Shown piece after piece: positions 28,001 to 35,648 of a DNA stretch of 64,000 nucleotides. Positions within the stretch are counted from its first letter, which is position 1. Each line of letters starts with the position of its first letter. The notes beneath the pieces were generated by a model, which was given only the letters and a program-made list of their open reading frames with translations, was not told where the DNA came from and did no database searches. This DNA comes from Iodobacter violaceini. GTDB taxonomy: Bacteria > Pseudomonadota > Gammaproteobacteria > Burkholderiales > Chitinibacteraceae. Where the stretch lies: the NCBI RefSeq assembly GCF_011601265.1, contig NZ_JAAOLX010000002.1:372001-436000 (forward strand), in the 5' to 3' direction. A program made the position numbers and the translations under genes.

Positions 28001-29017
28001 TTAGTGCTGGTTAATATTAAGTTTTTTGCAAGCAAATTTACCTCGTTCAGCAATCGAAGCAGATTTATCTGCAGCGAATCGATTTACAAGGCTGACTAAT
28101 GCATGATCCAGGGCGTTATTTGTCATTTCACGAATTAAGTAATCCACCGCCACTTTCCTGACCACTGGAGAGGGATCAATAGACGCGATCTGCAAAATAG
28201 CTATTTTATTTTCAGCAGACCTTACAGGGCGGCTACCCAAAACCGGTTTATAATATCCTTTGCAATAACGAATATCCCTCCACTCCCACACCCTGGCACT
28301 CAACCAAGTCATTTTTCCATCCAACAAGGACTGATAGGCTCTAGCCCGAACCATGGGCTGGATTGCATGCTTAGCTATTTCATCCAGCCTGGAATCGAAT
28401 ATTTCATTTCTTGATAACTGTGAAAAAATCAAGCTCAATGGCCCTACAGAGGAGTGCACAATTCTGGAAACAATTTGGCCTTTCACATCTGGCGATGAGG
28501 CTATGCCAAGTATCAAGGTTTTCGAATCTTCATCCATTCGCGTCCATGAATTCCAGCATGGCAGCAATCTGAAAAGTGCGGTTACCACAATAGATGGATC
28601 TGTATTCTTAGCCATAGCCATGAAGTTTTCTTTTGCACACTCCCTGACCTGAGGCACCCAGTCATTTAATCGTCGAAACGTAACAATAAAGAAAAAAACA
28701 TTGGGTGCCCCCACAATCATCGCTCTAAGCGCATGCTCACGTTTGAAACCATTTTCGCTGCATAAATCCACCCATGGAATAGACTCGGCCGGTTTTAACC
28801 AGAATCTCCATACTGCAGGTTTATAAATGCTTTTTGCCTGCCATAAGGCCCAGCGAATAAATCTTTCCCATTTATCATACTTTTGCGCAGGCAAATTAGA
28901 TGTGACTGCAATAAGCTGTGACAAAGCATTATCCAACGAATGCCCACATGCATGAGATTTCGCCAAAGCATGAACCGCAAGCAGCAGCTGATCTTGGTAT
29001 TGCTTATGAAGATCCAC
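28001..29017 (-). CDS. HEAT/ARM-type helical-repeat protein, unknown
   Basis: A 338-residue soluble protein built of helical pairs, with short repeats such as REHALRAMIV, VPQVRECAKENFMAMA and PSPVVRKVAVDYLIREM that look like HEAT repeats. No catalytic motif or signal peptide is present. It stands alone within a run of minus-strand unknown genes. A protein-binding role is inferred from fold only. Base composition is more AT-rich than in the flanking metabolic genes. Confidence 0.6.
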   Translation of the reverse strand: MDLHKQYQDQLLLAVHALAKSHACGHSLDNALSQLIAVTSNLPAQKYDKWERFIRWALWQAKSIYKPAVWRFWLKPAESIPWVDLCSENGFKREHALRAMIVGAPNVFFFIVTFRRLNDWVPQVRECAKENFMAMAKNTDPSIVVTALFRLLPCWNSWTRMDEDSKTLILGIASSPDVKGQIVSRIVHSSVGPLSLIFSQLSRNEIFDSRLDEIAKHAIQPMVRARAYQSLLDGKMTWLSARVWEWRDIRYCKGYYKPVLGSRPVRSAENKIAILQIASIDPSPVVRKVAVDYLIREMTNNALDHALVSLVNRFAADKSASIAERGKFACKKLNINQH

Positions 29018-29148
29018 GCATACTCCAAAGAATTGAAAATAAAATGCAGGGCCAGATACGAGGCATTGTGTTGCAATAATTTTAATTAACTAAATCGATT
29101 TCTTGTTAAATGTGTTAATACAAGGCTTGGCCCCAGATTTACTCAATC

Positions 29149-29400
29149 TTATTCAAAATGGGGATGCGCTTCACGCAAAGATAAAACTCTCCATCCAGCA
29201 AGAGGCTTAATTTCGAAGTCCAGTGAAATTGCGATACGATCGCGTGCCCAAGCAACTTCAATTGGCGTATTTCCATTTATTGGGAACTCAAGCTCTGGAG
29301 GCTGTAATCCTTTTGCCTTAGCCAAGCCTAAAACGCCCCGCATAACAGGATCAGGCCCCGCATAACAGGATCAGCTATCTTAAGAACCGATTCCCAATTA
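29149..29400 (-). pseudogene. C-terminal remnant of a larger protein, disrupted by a 20-bp duplication
   Basis: Reading leftward from about 29400 the frame gives NWESVLKIADPVMRG. A 20-bp tandem duplication then shifts the frame, and the sequence continues as MRGVLGLAKAKGLQPPEL, NTPIEVAWARDRIAISL and LAGWRVLSLREAHP to the stop. The E-AW-RD-IAI ... GW-V end resembles the tail of large helicase-like or nuclease-like proteins, but the parent is not identified. An in-frame TGA within the upstream 23-bp repeat closes the frame. Confidence 0.55.
29335..29374. repeat. 20-bp exact tandem duplication
   Basis: The unit GCCCCGCATAACAGGATCAG occurs twice head to tail (29335-29354 and 29355-29374). Because 20 is not a multiple of 3 it breaks the reading frame of the remnant gene around it. 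This is typical of slipped-strand replication. Confidence 0.9.
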
Positions 29401-29415
29401 TTGAATAAAATTCAC
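29393..29415. repeat. 23-bp direct repeat, copy 2
   Basis: Exact copy of 26356-26378. Here it adjoins the truncated end of the remnant gene, consistent with a break and rejoining at this sequence. Confidence 0.75.
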
Positions 29416-29490
29416 CAAGCCCTGTATCCCATTACACCACTCCGTTGAGCGCAATCACTCGTGCAGGCGACCTAATTGAAGGATAAGTTT

Positions 29491-30177
29491 TTATTTATAA
29501 TAAGAATCTACGGGGTAGAGTTTCGTGCTTGATTTCATCTTTTTACCAACAAGTGATGAAGTGGTCACCTCTACATTCTTGCCATCGGAAGTAGCAGCCT
29601 CAACCAGCGAATAAACAACGTAAAGTCCCCTTCCGGGAGAAATCGCGTAATGCGTTGTCTGATGCCAGCAGCAGCCACTTTTCTCAAAAGTAATCAGCCG
29701 CTTGCGGGCTTTATCAACTGAAAACATGCCCAGCTTTGAGGTGGCTAATTCTGTCAGCTCATCGCTTAAAACAAACTTCCTTTTACTTATATTGTAAACA
29801 TAAACATCATAGGAAGGGCCGCCATATGCGCTATTGTTGCCATTTCTGATTGCGATATCTGTGGAGCCATCAAAATTAAAATCATCCGCCACCACCGCGC
29901 TTTGATCGCTATAAAGCACAGTATGATTCGCCGGCAACTTTCCGTTTGCATTTAAATAAACAGCAAGATCAGGGGTCTTAAGGGTTTGAACCAGGCCAGC
30001 ATTCTTTTTTGTAATATGAATTTCAGCGGGCCCTTCACATTGTTCACTATTACATTCGGCAATGACTTTTATTGTGTATTCATTCGCTACATCAGGAATA
30101 AGGAAGCTTGCCGCCTGTGCTGCGGCTGCAAAAAGACAAACGGACAAGGCAAATTGGGTTTGAATTAACAGCTTCAT
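29491..30177 (-). CDS. Exported XAC2610-like protein
   Basis: A 228-residue protein with a signal peptide (MKLLIQTQFALSVCLFAAAAQA). The middle has an FG-GAP/calcium-type segment, DFNFDGSTDIAIRNGNNSAYGG, followed by YDVYVYNISKRKFVLSDELTEL, the pattern of XAC2610-type proteins. The start at 30177 is chosen for the signal peptide. Such proteins are periplasmic; their role is unknown, though related beta-propeller-like folds bind lysozyme or ligands. Confidence 0.65.
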   Translation of the reverse strand: MKLLIQTQFALSVCLFAAAAQAASFLIPDVANEYTIKVIAECNSEQCEGPAEIHITKKNAGLVQTLKTPDLAVYLNANGKLPANHTVLYSDQSAVVADDFNFDGSTDIAIRNGNNSAYGGPSYDVYVYNISKRKFVLSDELTELATSKLGMFSVDKARKRLITFEKSGCCWHQTTHYAISPGRGLYVVYSLVEAATSDGKNVEVTTSSLVGKKMKSSTKLYPVDSYYK

Positions 30178-30370
30178 TTGATTGCCTAAAATTTCCAAAA
30201 AAGAAAGCACGCAAAATTTTTTAATACGTCCGCTTATTTAAGCATTATTTATCACAACATACTGCGATATGCACTCAAGCCAAAGGTGGTAACAACCGAA
30301 CATGGCACTTACCAGAAAAACGAACAAGCTGCTCCCCGCATACTTTGAAATCAAGGGATTCAGCAAGCAA

Positions 30371-30841
30371 TTAACAGCGCTTCCTTTTCACTAATGAATA
30401 TCCTTTACCACTATACTCATAAAAGCTTTTTGAACATGAGCCTGCATTTCCTTCTAATGTACTGATTGTACGAAATCCATTTTTAATCTTGTCATTCAGC
30501 GTGATTGAAACCCCAAATCCATCAAGGACGATATCGGGAGCAACCCCAGCATCCTGAACAATCCAAACAGAGCCACCAGCCGATCCCCATCCACAGCCAT
30601 CACGGGTTGCTACCACGTAAGCATCTTGCTTTTGCGGATCTTTAAGCCCAATAGCTACACCAACAACTTTGCACCCGGAATCTTTAAAAAACTCCGCATT
30701 TCCTTTTGAACCATACATTGCTTTCTCTATTCTAGCCGGCAGCTTTATAAACAGAGGATTTGCCTCTGTATCGTAGGTTTCAGCTGATGCTGCAGCAGAG
30801 GCTAAAAACAAAACTGCCATCCATACAAACTTCAAATCCAT
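30371..30841 (-). CDS. Exported protein of unknown function
   Basis: A 156-residue protein with the signal peptide MDLKFVWMAVLFLASAAASA. The mature part has four cysteines (near 56, 83, 137 and 156), likely two disulphides, and a Gly-rich GCGWGSAGGSVWIVQDAG stretch. No family recognised. It is similar in style to the neighbouring exported proteins. Confidence 0.55.
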   Translation of the reverse strand: MDLKFVWMAVLFLASAAASAETYDTEANPLFIKLPARIEKAMYGSKGNAEFFKDSGCKVVGVAIGLKDPQKQDAYVVATRDGCGWGSAGGSVWIVQDAGVAPDIVLDGFGVSITLNDKIKNGFRTISTLEGNAGSCSKSFYEYSGKGYSLVKRKRC

Positions 30842-30910
30842 AATTTTTACCGCGATCGTTAATGATGTGGGCGAAATGGCCTTGCCAACAGGCGGCCTTT
30901 TAAAAAAGGA

Positions 30911-31372
30911 TCAGACACTGGCATGCTTACACTCAAAATTACTTCTGTACTTAACGAAACCCCGTTTTGAAGAACCTGCAAAACCTGCCCGCTCAAAAAA
31001 ACGGTGAGCATCAGTTCTTTGTGCGGAGCTTAGAAGCATGATCTTTGAACAATTTCTGCTTAAGCAAAACCCTTCAATATGCTGCAACAAAGCAGCCCCC
31101 AAACCACGGCCTCTGTATATTTGACTGACAACAATATTTTCAACGACTGCGAAGGGCTGAAAACCAAACATAACATCAGCACAAAGACATACCAACGCGG
31201 TTCCTTCAACCAAACCATTGTGCTCACAGACAAAAAGACCAGTTTTGTGGTCAGCTAAAATCTTCGCGATGCATTCGGGCAGAACATTAACTGCCGGATT
31301 CTCAACCAGCTGTGCGTAGAGTTCAGCAATGCGGTGGCTATCCGTTGGCGTTGCCATCCTTACATGATTCAT
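30911..31372 (-). CDS. GNAT-family N-acetyltransferase
   Basis: A 153-residue GNAT protein, intact unlike the two near 3-4 kb. The acetyl-CoA-binding motif A is VVENIVVSQIYRGRGLGAAL near residue 85 and the motif B region is DAHRFFERAGFAGSSKRGF. The ATG at 31372 is preferred over a TTG one codon upstream. Substrate unknown. Confidence 0.85.
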   Translation of the reverse strand: MNHVRMATPTDSHRIAELYAQLVENPAVNVLPECIAKILADHKTGLFVCEHNGLVEGTALVCLCADVMFGFQPFAVVENIVVSQIYRGRGLGAALLQHIEGFCLSRNCSKIMLLSSAQRTDAHRFFERAGFAGSSKRGFVKYRSNFECKHASV

Positions 31373-31501
31373 CAATTTAATCCCGACCCCCGGCTTGGGG
31401 CAAGCTTAAAGCCAGGCAGCCAACAAAAGAAAATAATAGGCACTGGCAGCGTGCTGTTCAGTAATCAGCACGGGTAGCCTTAGGTAAACAGCATCAAGTA
31501 T

Positions 31502-32095
31502 TTAGTTTAAAACACGAGCGCTGTCTGTGCTGCCCGTGCTGTCCGTTAGCCGGTATAACTCAATTTGCGCAATTTTCATTTCCAAAACTTCATTTGTTAT
31601 TACACCCTGATCACACAACCATTTGAATTTTGACTTTTCTCTTTCAGGCTCATTATCAAAATCAATATTTCCATACCAAGCTAATAATTGCTTGTTTTTC
31701 CTGGTCATAATTTCTTCTATTATTTTGTCATGACTCTCTGTCTGAATAATAAACAAGCTGCCTTTTTCTGCCTGAAACACAGTATATTTAATTTTTGTAA
31801 AATAAAACCAGGCAAGACACATCGCACCAAGAAAGACCCAGGTTGCTTTAGCAATAGTAAAATAACCTTCGTATACAGCAAACCCTGCCTGAAACACGCC
31901 TAAGATCAGCCATAAACAACCAACATTTTTAAGCCAGTCATTTTGTTCAATACGAATACTCGACTTTTTAGGTATATCTGCATAATATAAGTCCACATCA
32001 CCTGAACCATTTTTATCTTTATATGCAAAGTTGATCACATCATCCTTAAACAAAAATGTATGCTTATTCGAACCCTTTTTTTGAATTACTTCCAC
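31502..32095 (-). CDS. Membrane protein of unknown function with two TM segments
   Basis: A 197-residue protein starting at GTG (32095) with GAGG 8 bases upstream. Residues 1-55 are a charged beta-type, PH-like region, two hydrophobic segments lie near 58-76 and 83-100, and the C-terminal part (about 105-185) is cytoplasmic and ends in an SHOCT-like EREKSKFKWLCDQGVITNEV segment. No close family recognised. Confidence 0.55.
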   Translation of the reverse strand: MEVIQKKGSNKHTFLFKDDVINFAYKDKNGSGDVDLYYADIPKKSSIRIEQNDWLKNVGCLWLILGVFQAGFAVYEGYFTIAKATWVFLGAMCLAWFYFTKIKYTVFQAEKGSLFIIQTESHDKIIEEIMTRKNKQLLAWYGNIDFDNEPEREKSKFKWLCDQGVITNEVLEMKIAQIELYRLTDSTGSTDSARVLN

Positions 32096-32288
32096 GAAAA
32101 TACCTCAGATATATTTAAATAATTCCAAACTATAAACATACGCATTCTAAAATGTATATTTACTTATGCCAAAAACATAACAATTAATAAAAACCACGCT
32201 CTATGCATGTCCAATATATGGAATAAATTACGACCAGCGAAGCAAACGCAAAAATTCAGCATCACGATTGCCAGAAGCACCCTACACC

Positions 32289-32367
32289 AAGATTCGTGTA
32301 AGACTTTGCAGCCTAAAGACCAAGCAACCGTATGTCAACTGCGTACAGATATTTTTTCTCTCACCCC
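32289..32367 (+). pseudogene. Fragment of the integron integrase gene
   Basis: The plus strand reads KIRVRLCSLKTKQPYVNCV and then QIFFLSPHT, matching [19 protein letters not shown] in the N-terminal region of the intact integrase at 35649. DNA similarity with about 35726-35810 is clear by eye (roughly three quarters identical). Only this part of the N-terminal domain remains, and it is joined directly to a DUF445 fragment. Confidence 0.75.
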
Positions 32368-32376
32368 ATACTTTCT

Positions 32377-32609
32377 CCCCCAAATATCCAACCACCACAT
32401 AAATCATCAGCCCCACCAAGCCATCCACCAAAGTGCCGCTGACGCGGATATATTGCAGGTCGCTGCCGATGTTTAATTCGATGCGCTCAGCCATGTATTG
32501 CCCGTCCCAGGTTTTAACCTGATCTGAAATAAATACGCCGATTGTTTCGCGGCATTCTTCAATAATTATGGGAATGACACGCTCGCATTGAGTATTGATC
32601 CATTCTTGA
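32377..32609 (-). pseudogene. 3' fragment of a DUF445 gene (duplicate of 36787-38082)
   Basis: About 230 bases closely match the end of the intact DUF445 gene, encoding QEWINTQCERVIPIIIEE through ERIELNIGSDLQYIRVSG to LMIYVVVGYLGE with few changes and no stop. Similarity ends at about 32607, where an inverted-repeat element starts, and on the other side about 32375, where the intI fragment starts. It is a relic of a second intI-DUF445 junction. Confidence 0.85.
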
Positions 32610-32703
32610 AATAACTGAGGTCAGAACAACATTAAATCCTACAATGCTTAACACTCTCAGAGCCAAAGAAAGCGGATTTAACTTTACTCTGACCCCAGTT
32701 ATT
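32610..32703. repeat. Small inverted-repeat element with 30-bp arms
   Basis: The arms 32610-32639 and 32674-32703 are inverted copies with about 25 of 30 matches and include GGTCAGA on one side and TCTGACC on the other. The 34-base centre is unique. It sits exactly between the DUF445 fragment and the last cassette attC site. A single related arm lies at 26481. It looks like a non-autonomous mobile or REP-type element. Confidence 0.7.
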
Positions 32704-32720
32704 ATGGCCTCGCTTGTGCG

Positions 32721-32780
32721 GCCTAACGTTTGAATTAAGGGGCGCGGTTTAGCGCGTCCCGCTTGAATGATGGGTTAGGT
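32721..32780 (-). repeat. attC site 5 (end of cassette 5), 60 bp
   Basis: On the plus strand it runs from GCCTAAC (32721-32727) to GTTAGGT (32774-32780), the inverted R boxes of an integron recombination site, with an imperfect GGGGCGCG / CGCGTCCC stem inside. It closes the SUKH cassette and is the last recognisable attC in the array. Confidence 0.8.
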
Positions 32781-32783
32781 GAT

Positions 32784-33359
32784 TTAGCCATTAAAGATAA
32801 CATTGCCATTTGTGTCGTAAACGCTTTCATATGGCAAAAGTGATTCCACAAATTCTTTAAAGTTATTCGCTACCAGGAGGCTGTTACCTTCATCGGACTC
32901 TATGACTATTACCTTTGGGGCTGTACTAGACTCCCTATAATCTAGGGCTAACCATGTATGACCATCCCCTTCGATTAACAATAATTTTTTAGGTAATCCC
33001 CATTCCTCTATTAGGCTGGCACTGTCGAAGATAGAAGAGCCGTAAGGGTTAGGTTCGATGCCTGAAAATTCACCAATGGTATAAAACCCTTCTCCAAAAT
33101 AGTACTGAGTTGAATCGTTGTAACACGATGGTAACTTCACCACTCTTGAGCCGTTAGTGCCAGCATACTGGGTGTATTCAGGAGGTAGTCTGACTCCATA
33201 CTCGTCCTCAAACATCTTTATTCTTTCTTCCGTTGAATAGACTCGATAGTTCTCCACTTCGTGGAAATCACCACAACTAGAACATACGAAATATGCTGTG
33301 CCATCAATAATATCTGGCTCAGGATAGTCGCTTCGGCAACCTATACCGTTACACTTCAT
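32784..33359 (-). CDS. Cassette 5: SUKH (SMI1/KNR4) family protein with N-terminal zinc ribbon
   Basis: A 191-residue cytoplasmic protein. Residues 1-30 hold a CX4C ... CSSC pattern (C3, C8, C26, C29), likely a small zinc ribbon. Residues 45-185 follow the SMI1/KNR4 pattern: an N-terminal RIKMFEDEYGVRLPPEYTQY, then GIEPNPYGSSIF and LIEGDGHTWLALDYRESS. SUKH proteins are frequent immunity proteins against polymorphic toxins, although no toxin is encoded beside it. The start at 33359 lies 8 bases after the cassette junction and matches the CX4C start. It is flanked by attC4 and attC5. Confidence 0.8.
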   Translation of the reverse strand: MKCNGIGCRSDYPEPDIIDGTAYFVCSSCGDFHEVENYRVYSTEERIKMFEDEYGVRLPPEYTQYAGTNGSRVVKLPSCYNDSTQYYFGEGFYTIGEFSGIEPNPYGSSIFDSASLIEEWGLPKKLLLIEGDGHTWLALDYRESSTAPKVIVIESDEGNSLLVANNFKEFVESLLPYESVYDTNGNVIFNG

Positions 33360-33365
33360 AGATTC

Positions 33366-33433
33366 ACCTAACGTTCGACGTAAGGGGCAAAGTGCGGCTT
33401 GCCGCACTTTGCCCCTTGACGGAGGGGTTAGGC
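33366..33433 (-). repeat. attC site 4 (end of cassette 4), 68 bp
   Basis: The R boxes are ACCTAAC (33366-33372) and GTTAGGC (33427-33433). Between them is a perfect 16-bp hairpin, AAGGGGCAAAGTGCGG with its complement around a CTTG loop, the extrahelical stem form expected of attC. The stop codon of cassette 4 lies inside the right-hand box. Confidence 0.88.
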
Positions 33434-33916
33434 GTCGGGGCCGTTTGCTTGCGGGAATAGCTGAAAGACATTGGCTGCCGCCTCCCTACTTGCATCGTTT
33501 GCCATGCGATAGCTCCACTCGCGCTCCCATTTGCGACAGCCAAGCAGCTGTTGCAGCGCCTGATTGGCCGTCTCGGGATCGTGAACCTGAAAGAGCAACT
33601 CGCGTTGGACGTTCCAAGTGCTGCGAGCGAGAAAAAGAGCATTCTGTGAGCCATGCTCGGTCCTGCTGGTGAGGACGGTAGATTCGATCTCATCTCCAAT
33701 CTGAAAGAGGATCGCGCTCTCCGTGGAGGAAGGCATCCCGTTCTCGACGGTGTCAGCCACTTCTAGAGTGACGACCAGATGCCAAGGAAAGATCTCCGCG
33801 AGGGGAAACGACAGAAGAGCATCGTTTACAACGATGACCTCAGGCTGACCGGAGCGAGTGGCATTGAAGAGCGTGTAGTGCGGCTCTGGAACCTCGATGG
33901 AGGTGCGATCGGGCAT
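33428..33916 (-). CDS. Cassette 4: DUF695-family protein
   Basis: A 162-residue soluble protein. The start of the domain (SGQPEVIVVNDALL), the middle NGMPSSTESAILFQIGDEIE, the block FLARSTWNVQRELLFQV and the end WSYRMANDASREAAANVFQLFP fit DUF695, a small family often found in cassettes and near toxins. Biochemical function unknown. The stop TAA forms part of the attC4 R box, and the gene starts 9 bases after the attC3 junction. Confidence 0.75.
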   Translation of the reverse strand: MPDRTSIEVPEPHYTLFNATRSGQPEVIVVNDALLSFPLAEIFPWHLVVTLEVADTVENGMPSSTESAILFQIGDEIESTVLTSRTEHGSQNALFLARSTWNVQRELLFQVHDPETANQALQQLLGCRKWEREWSYRMANDASREAAANVFQLFPQANGPDA

Positions 33917-33924
33917 GATTTGAC

Positions 33925-34015
33925 GCCTAACGTCAAAATTAAGCAGCTTGCCTACGCTGCAATTAGATAAAGAAGCCGCACGTTCCGGGCAGTCTGCTTG
34001 AATGCCATGTTAGGC
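33925..34015 (-). repeat. attC site 3 (end of cassette 3), 91 bp
   Basis: R boxes GCCTAAC (33925-33931) and GTTAGGC (34009-34015) flank arms AAGCAG / CTGCTT and a GC-rich centre. It is over 90% identical in appearance to attC1 and attC2. Confidence 0.9.
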
Positions 34016-34022
34016 ATAACAG

Positions 34023-34337
34023 TTATATGAATGGAACCTTTGAACGAACACCCTTTTTTTCAATGTAGAGGGCAGCCGCGCTTGAGAGATCGTTGCCCAG
34101 TACTCGCTCATGGCGAATAAATTGAATAATTGTTGCCATCGCTAAAGATAAGTCATTTGCAGTAAGAAAAATGATTAGCAATGGATTTGTTTGATTGTCT
34201 TGATCTTCGTAGTCATAGCCGTCGTCATCGATGTTTCCTTTGGACTGAGCCTTCAATAGATCAGGGATTGCATAACGTAGATCAAGGTCCGGGTTTTTAA
34301 GTTTGTCTGGATCGAGTGTGAGTACCAGCGAATTCAT
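34023..34337 (-). CDS. Cassette 3: small acidic protein, unknown
   Basis: A 104-residue protein without a signal peptide, beginning MNSLVLTLDPDKLKNPDLDL, with a strongly acidic middle (DDDGYDYEDQD) and a helical, hydrophobic C-terminal half. It is bounded by attC3 and attC2. Immunity-type proteins can look like this, but no family is recognised. Confidence 0.65.
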   Translation of the reverse strand: MNSLVLTLDPDKLKNPDLDLRYAIPDLLKAQSKGNIDDDGYDYEDQDNQTNPLLIIFLTANDLSLAMATIIQFIRHERVLGNDLSSAAALYIEKKGVRSKVPFI

Positions 34338-34342
34338 GCAAT

Positions 34343-34433
34343 GCCTAACGTCAAAATTAAGCAGCTGGCCTACGCTGCAATTGGATATAAAAGCCGCACG
34401 TTCCGGCCAGTTTGCTTGAATGCCATGTTAGGC
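34343..34433 (-). repeat. attC site 2 (end of cassette 2), 91 bp
   Basis: R boxes GCCTAAC (34343-34349) and GTTAGGC (34427-34433), with the same AAGCAG / CTGCTT arms as attC1 and attC3. Confidence 0.9.
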
Positions 34434-34481
34434 GTATTGCCACTGTACAAAAAATAAATAAGCACGCCACGAAAACATTAA

Positions 34482-35012
34482 TTAACCGTGATCTGCCCCC
34501 GGTTTCCTCTTTTCAAACAACCCCTTAAGCGATGCATTCTTTCCGTGGGAGATGACAGTTACGAAGTCTCTGATTGTCTTTTCCGAACCAATTTTGTGGT
34601 TCTGGTCTCCACCCACAGACAATAAATACTCAACCAAGGAGAAGTCTATTGGGTTACTTACCAACGCTTGGTGAAGCGGCGTGATGCCTTCGTTATTTGG
34701 AAGGTTCACATCTGAACCGGATTCAACCAGAATTTTTGCCGACTCAAGATCAGAATTTCGGACGACATAGTGAAGAGGCGTGTTCCCATACATATCGGTG
34801 CCAGTCGCATCAATGCCAGAAGAGATGAGAAATCTGAGCGATTCAGGTGGCACCTTTCTACTTACAGATAGAGATGCAGAGTGTATTAAACTCCAACCCT
34901 CCTCCTTCGATTTTTCTGTCAGAGAGACGCCAGACTCCATAAGCGCGGCCAATTTCTCGATCTCGCCTCGCATTACGGCTCTTAGTAAATCTCTGCTTGT
35001 GACTTCTGGCAC
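34482..35012 (-). CDS. Cassette 2: ankyrin-repeat protein
   Basis: A 176-residue protein of about four ankyrin repeats. Clear repeat cores are GTDMYGNTPLHYVVRNSDLE near residue 73 and NEGITPLHQALVSN near 107; an earlier one reads KEEGWSLIHSASLSV. No signal peptide. Ankyrin repeats bind proteins, and stand-alone ones occur as immunity or anti-effector proteins. A 48-base gap separates its stop from attC2, and it starts 15 bases after attC1. Confidence 0.8.
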   Translation of the reverse strand: MPEVTSRDLLRAVMRGEIEKLAALMESGVSLTEKSKEEGWSLIHSASLSVSRKVPPESLRFLISSGIDATGTDMYGNTPLHYVVRNSDLESAKILVESGSDVNLPNNEGITPLHQALVSNPIDFSLVEYLLSVGGDQNHKIGSEKTIRDFVTVISHGKNASLKGLFEKRKPGADHG

Positions 35013-35027
35013 GAAGCCTCCTTAGGT

Positions 35028-35118
35028 GCCTAACGTCAAAATTAAGCAGCTGACCTACGCTGCAATTGGATAAAAAAGCCGCACATTCCGGCCATTCTGC
35101 TTGAATGCCATGTTAGGC
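35028..35118 (-). repeat. attC site 1 (end of cassette 1), 91 bp
   Basis: R boxes GCCTAAC (35028-35034) and GTTAGGC (35112-35118). The stop codon TAA of cassette 1 lies in the right-hand box. Nearly identical to attC2 and attC3, as expected for a resident chromosomal integron. Confidence 0.9.
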
Positions 35119-35547
35119 GCAGTAGTTTGAAAATGTCGAATCATCTGGATTGTAAACACTGACGAAAAAATATGGTGTCGTACGATAGTGCTTAAAAGCC
35201 CTTAGCACCTCAGGGCTTTTAACTACCTCTGCGGCGGCTATAAATAACTGAATGAGGTGCTGCTCAGGGTCTAATTCGTAGAACGAACGCATCCATTCGG
35301 CAAGGTGCTTCACTGCCGACCATTTTTCAATGTTTGTATCCGCGAAGTTATATAGCATCCAACTACCAATCTCTTTTAGCCCAACTGTATCTTGGGTTGT
35401 CAGAAATGAAGGCTCAATGTAGCCGTGCCAAGGGTGGATTCCTAAATCAAAGGACATCATCTCATACGCTGAGAAATTATCGGCTAGTGCGATTAGCACC
35501 TGTGCCAAGGCTTCTTTTAACTCTGCTTTGAAGGTGACTATATCCAT
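35113..35547 (-). CDS. Cassette 1: protein of unknown function, nearest attI
   Basis: A 144-residue soluble protein starting MDIVTFKAELKEALAQVLIAL. It is largely helical, with a beta segment AYEMMSFDLGIHPWHGYIEP and a C-terminal PYFFVSVYNPDDSTFSNY. This is loosely like DUF4303-type proteins, but not enough to name it. As the first cassette it would be the best transcribed from the integron promoter. The ATG is 10 bases after the attI x attC junction. Confidence 0.65.
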   Translation of the reverse strand: MDIVTFKAELKEALAQVLIALADNFSAYEMMSFDLGIHPWHGYIEPSFLTTQDTVGLKEIGSWMLYNFADTNIEKWSAVKHLAEWMRSFYELDPEQHLIQLFIAAAEVVKSPEVLRAFKHYRTTPYFFVSVYNPDDSTFSNYCA

Positions 35548-35551
35548 CTTT

Positions 35552-35600
35552 GCCTAACGTGAAATATACACCTATGCAGGTGTATATTTAGTTTATCTGT
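35552..35600 (-). other. attI-like junction and intI/cassette promoter region
   Basis: GCCTAAC at 35552-35558 is the R box where cassette 1 joins the integron platform; on the minus strand the cut point is the G of GTTAGGC. Next to it lies a perfect 12-bp palindrome (35562-35573 with 35578-35589, loop ATGC). Divergent promoters for intI and for the cassettes must lie from here into the start of intI. A weak TTGTTA-17-AATATA pair on the minus strand could be the cassette promoter. Confidence 0.65.
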
Positions 35601-35648
35601 GTGTATAACAAAACATACCATCAAGATTTTACATTGATCTTCAATCGC

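Noticed and set aside
31376-31501. Further cassette boundaries left of 32721
   Set aside because: No GTTAGGC/GCCTAAC pair was found around the 26.6-32.1 kb minus-strand genes, so they are not called cassettes.
32610-35118. CRISPR array suggested by repeated 91-bp blocks
   Set aside because: Repeats are long, contain inverted GCCTAAC/GTTAGGC boxes and alternate with genes; they are integron attC sites.
35590-35612. LexA box upstream of intI
   Set aside because: CTGTGTGTATAACAAA has the left half only; the ACAG half is missing.
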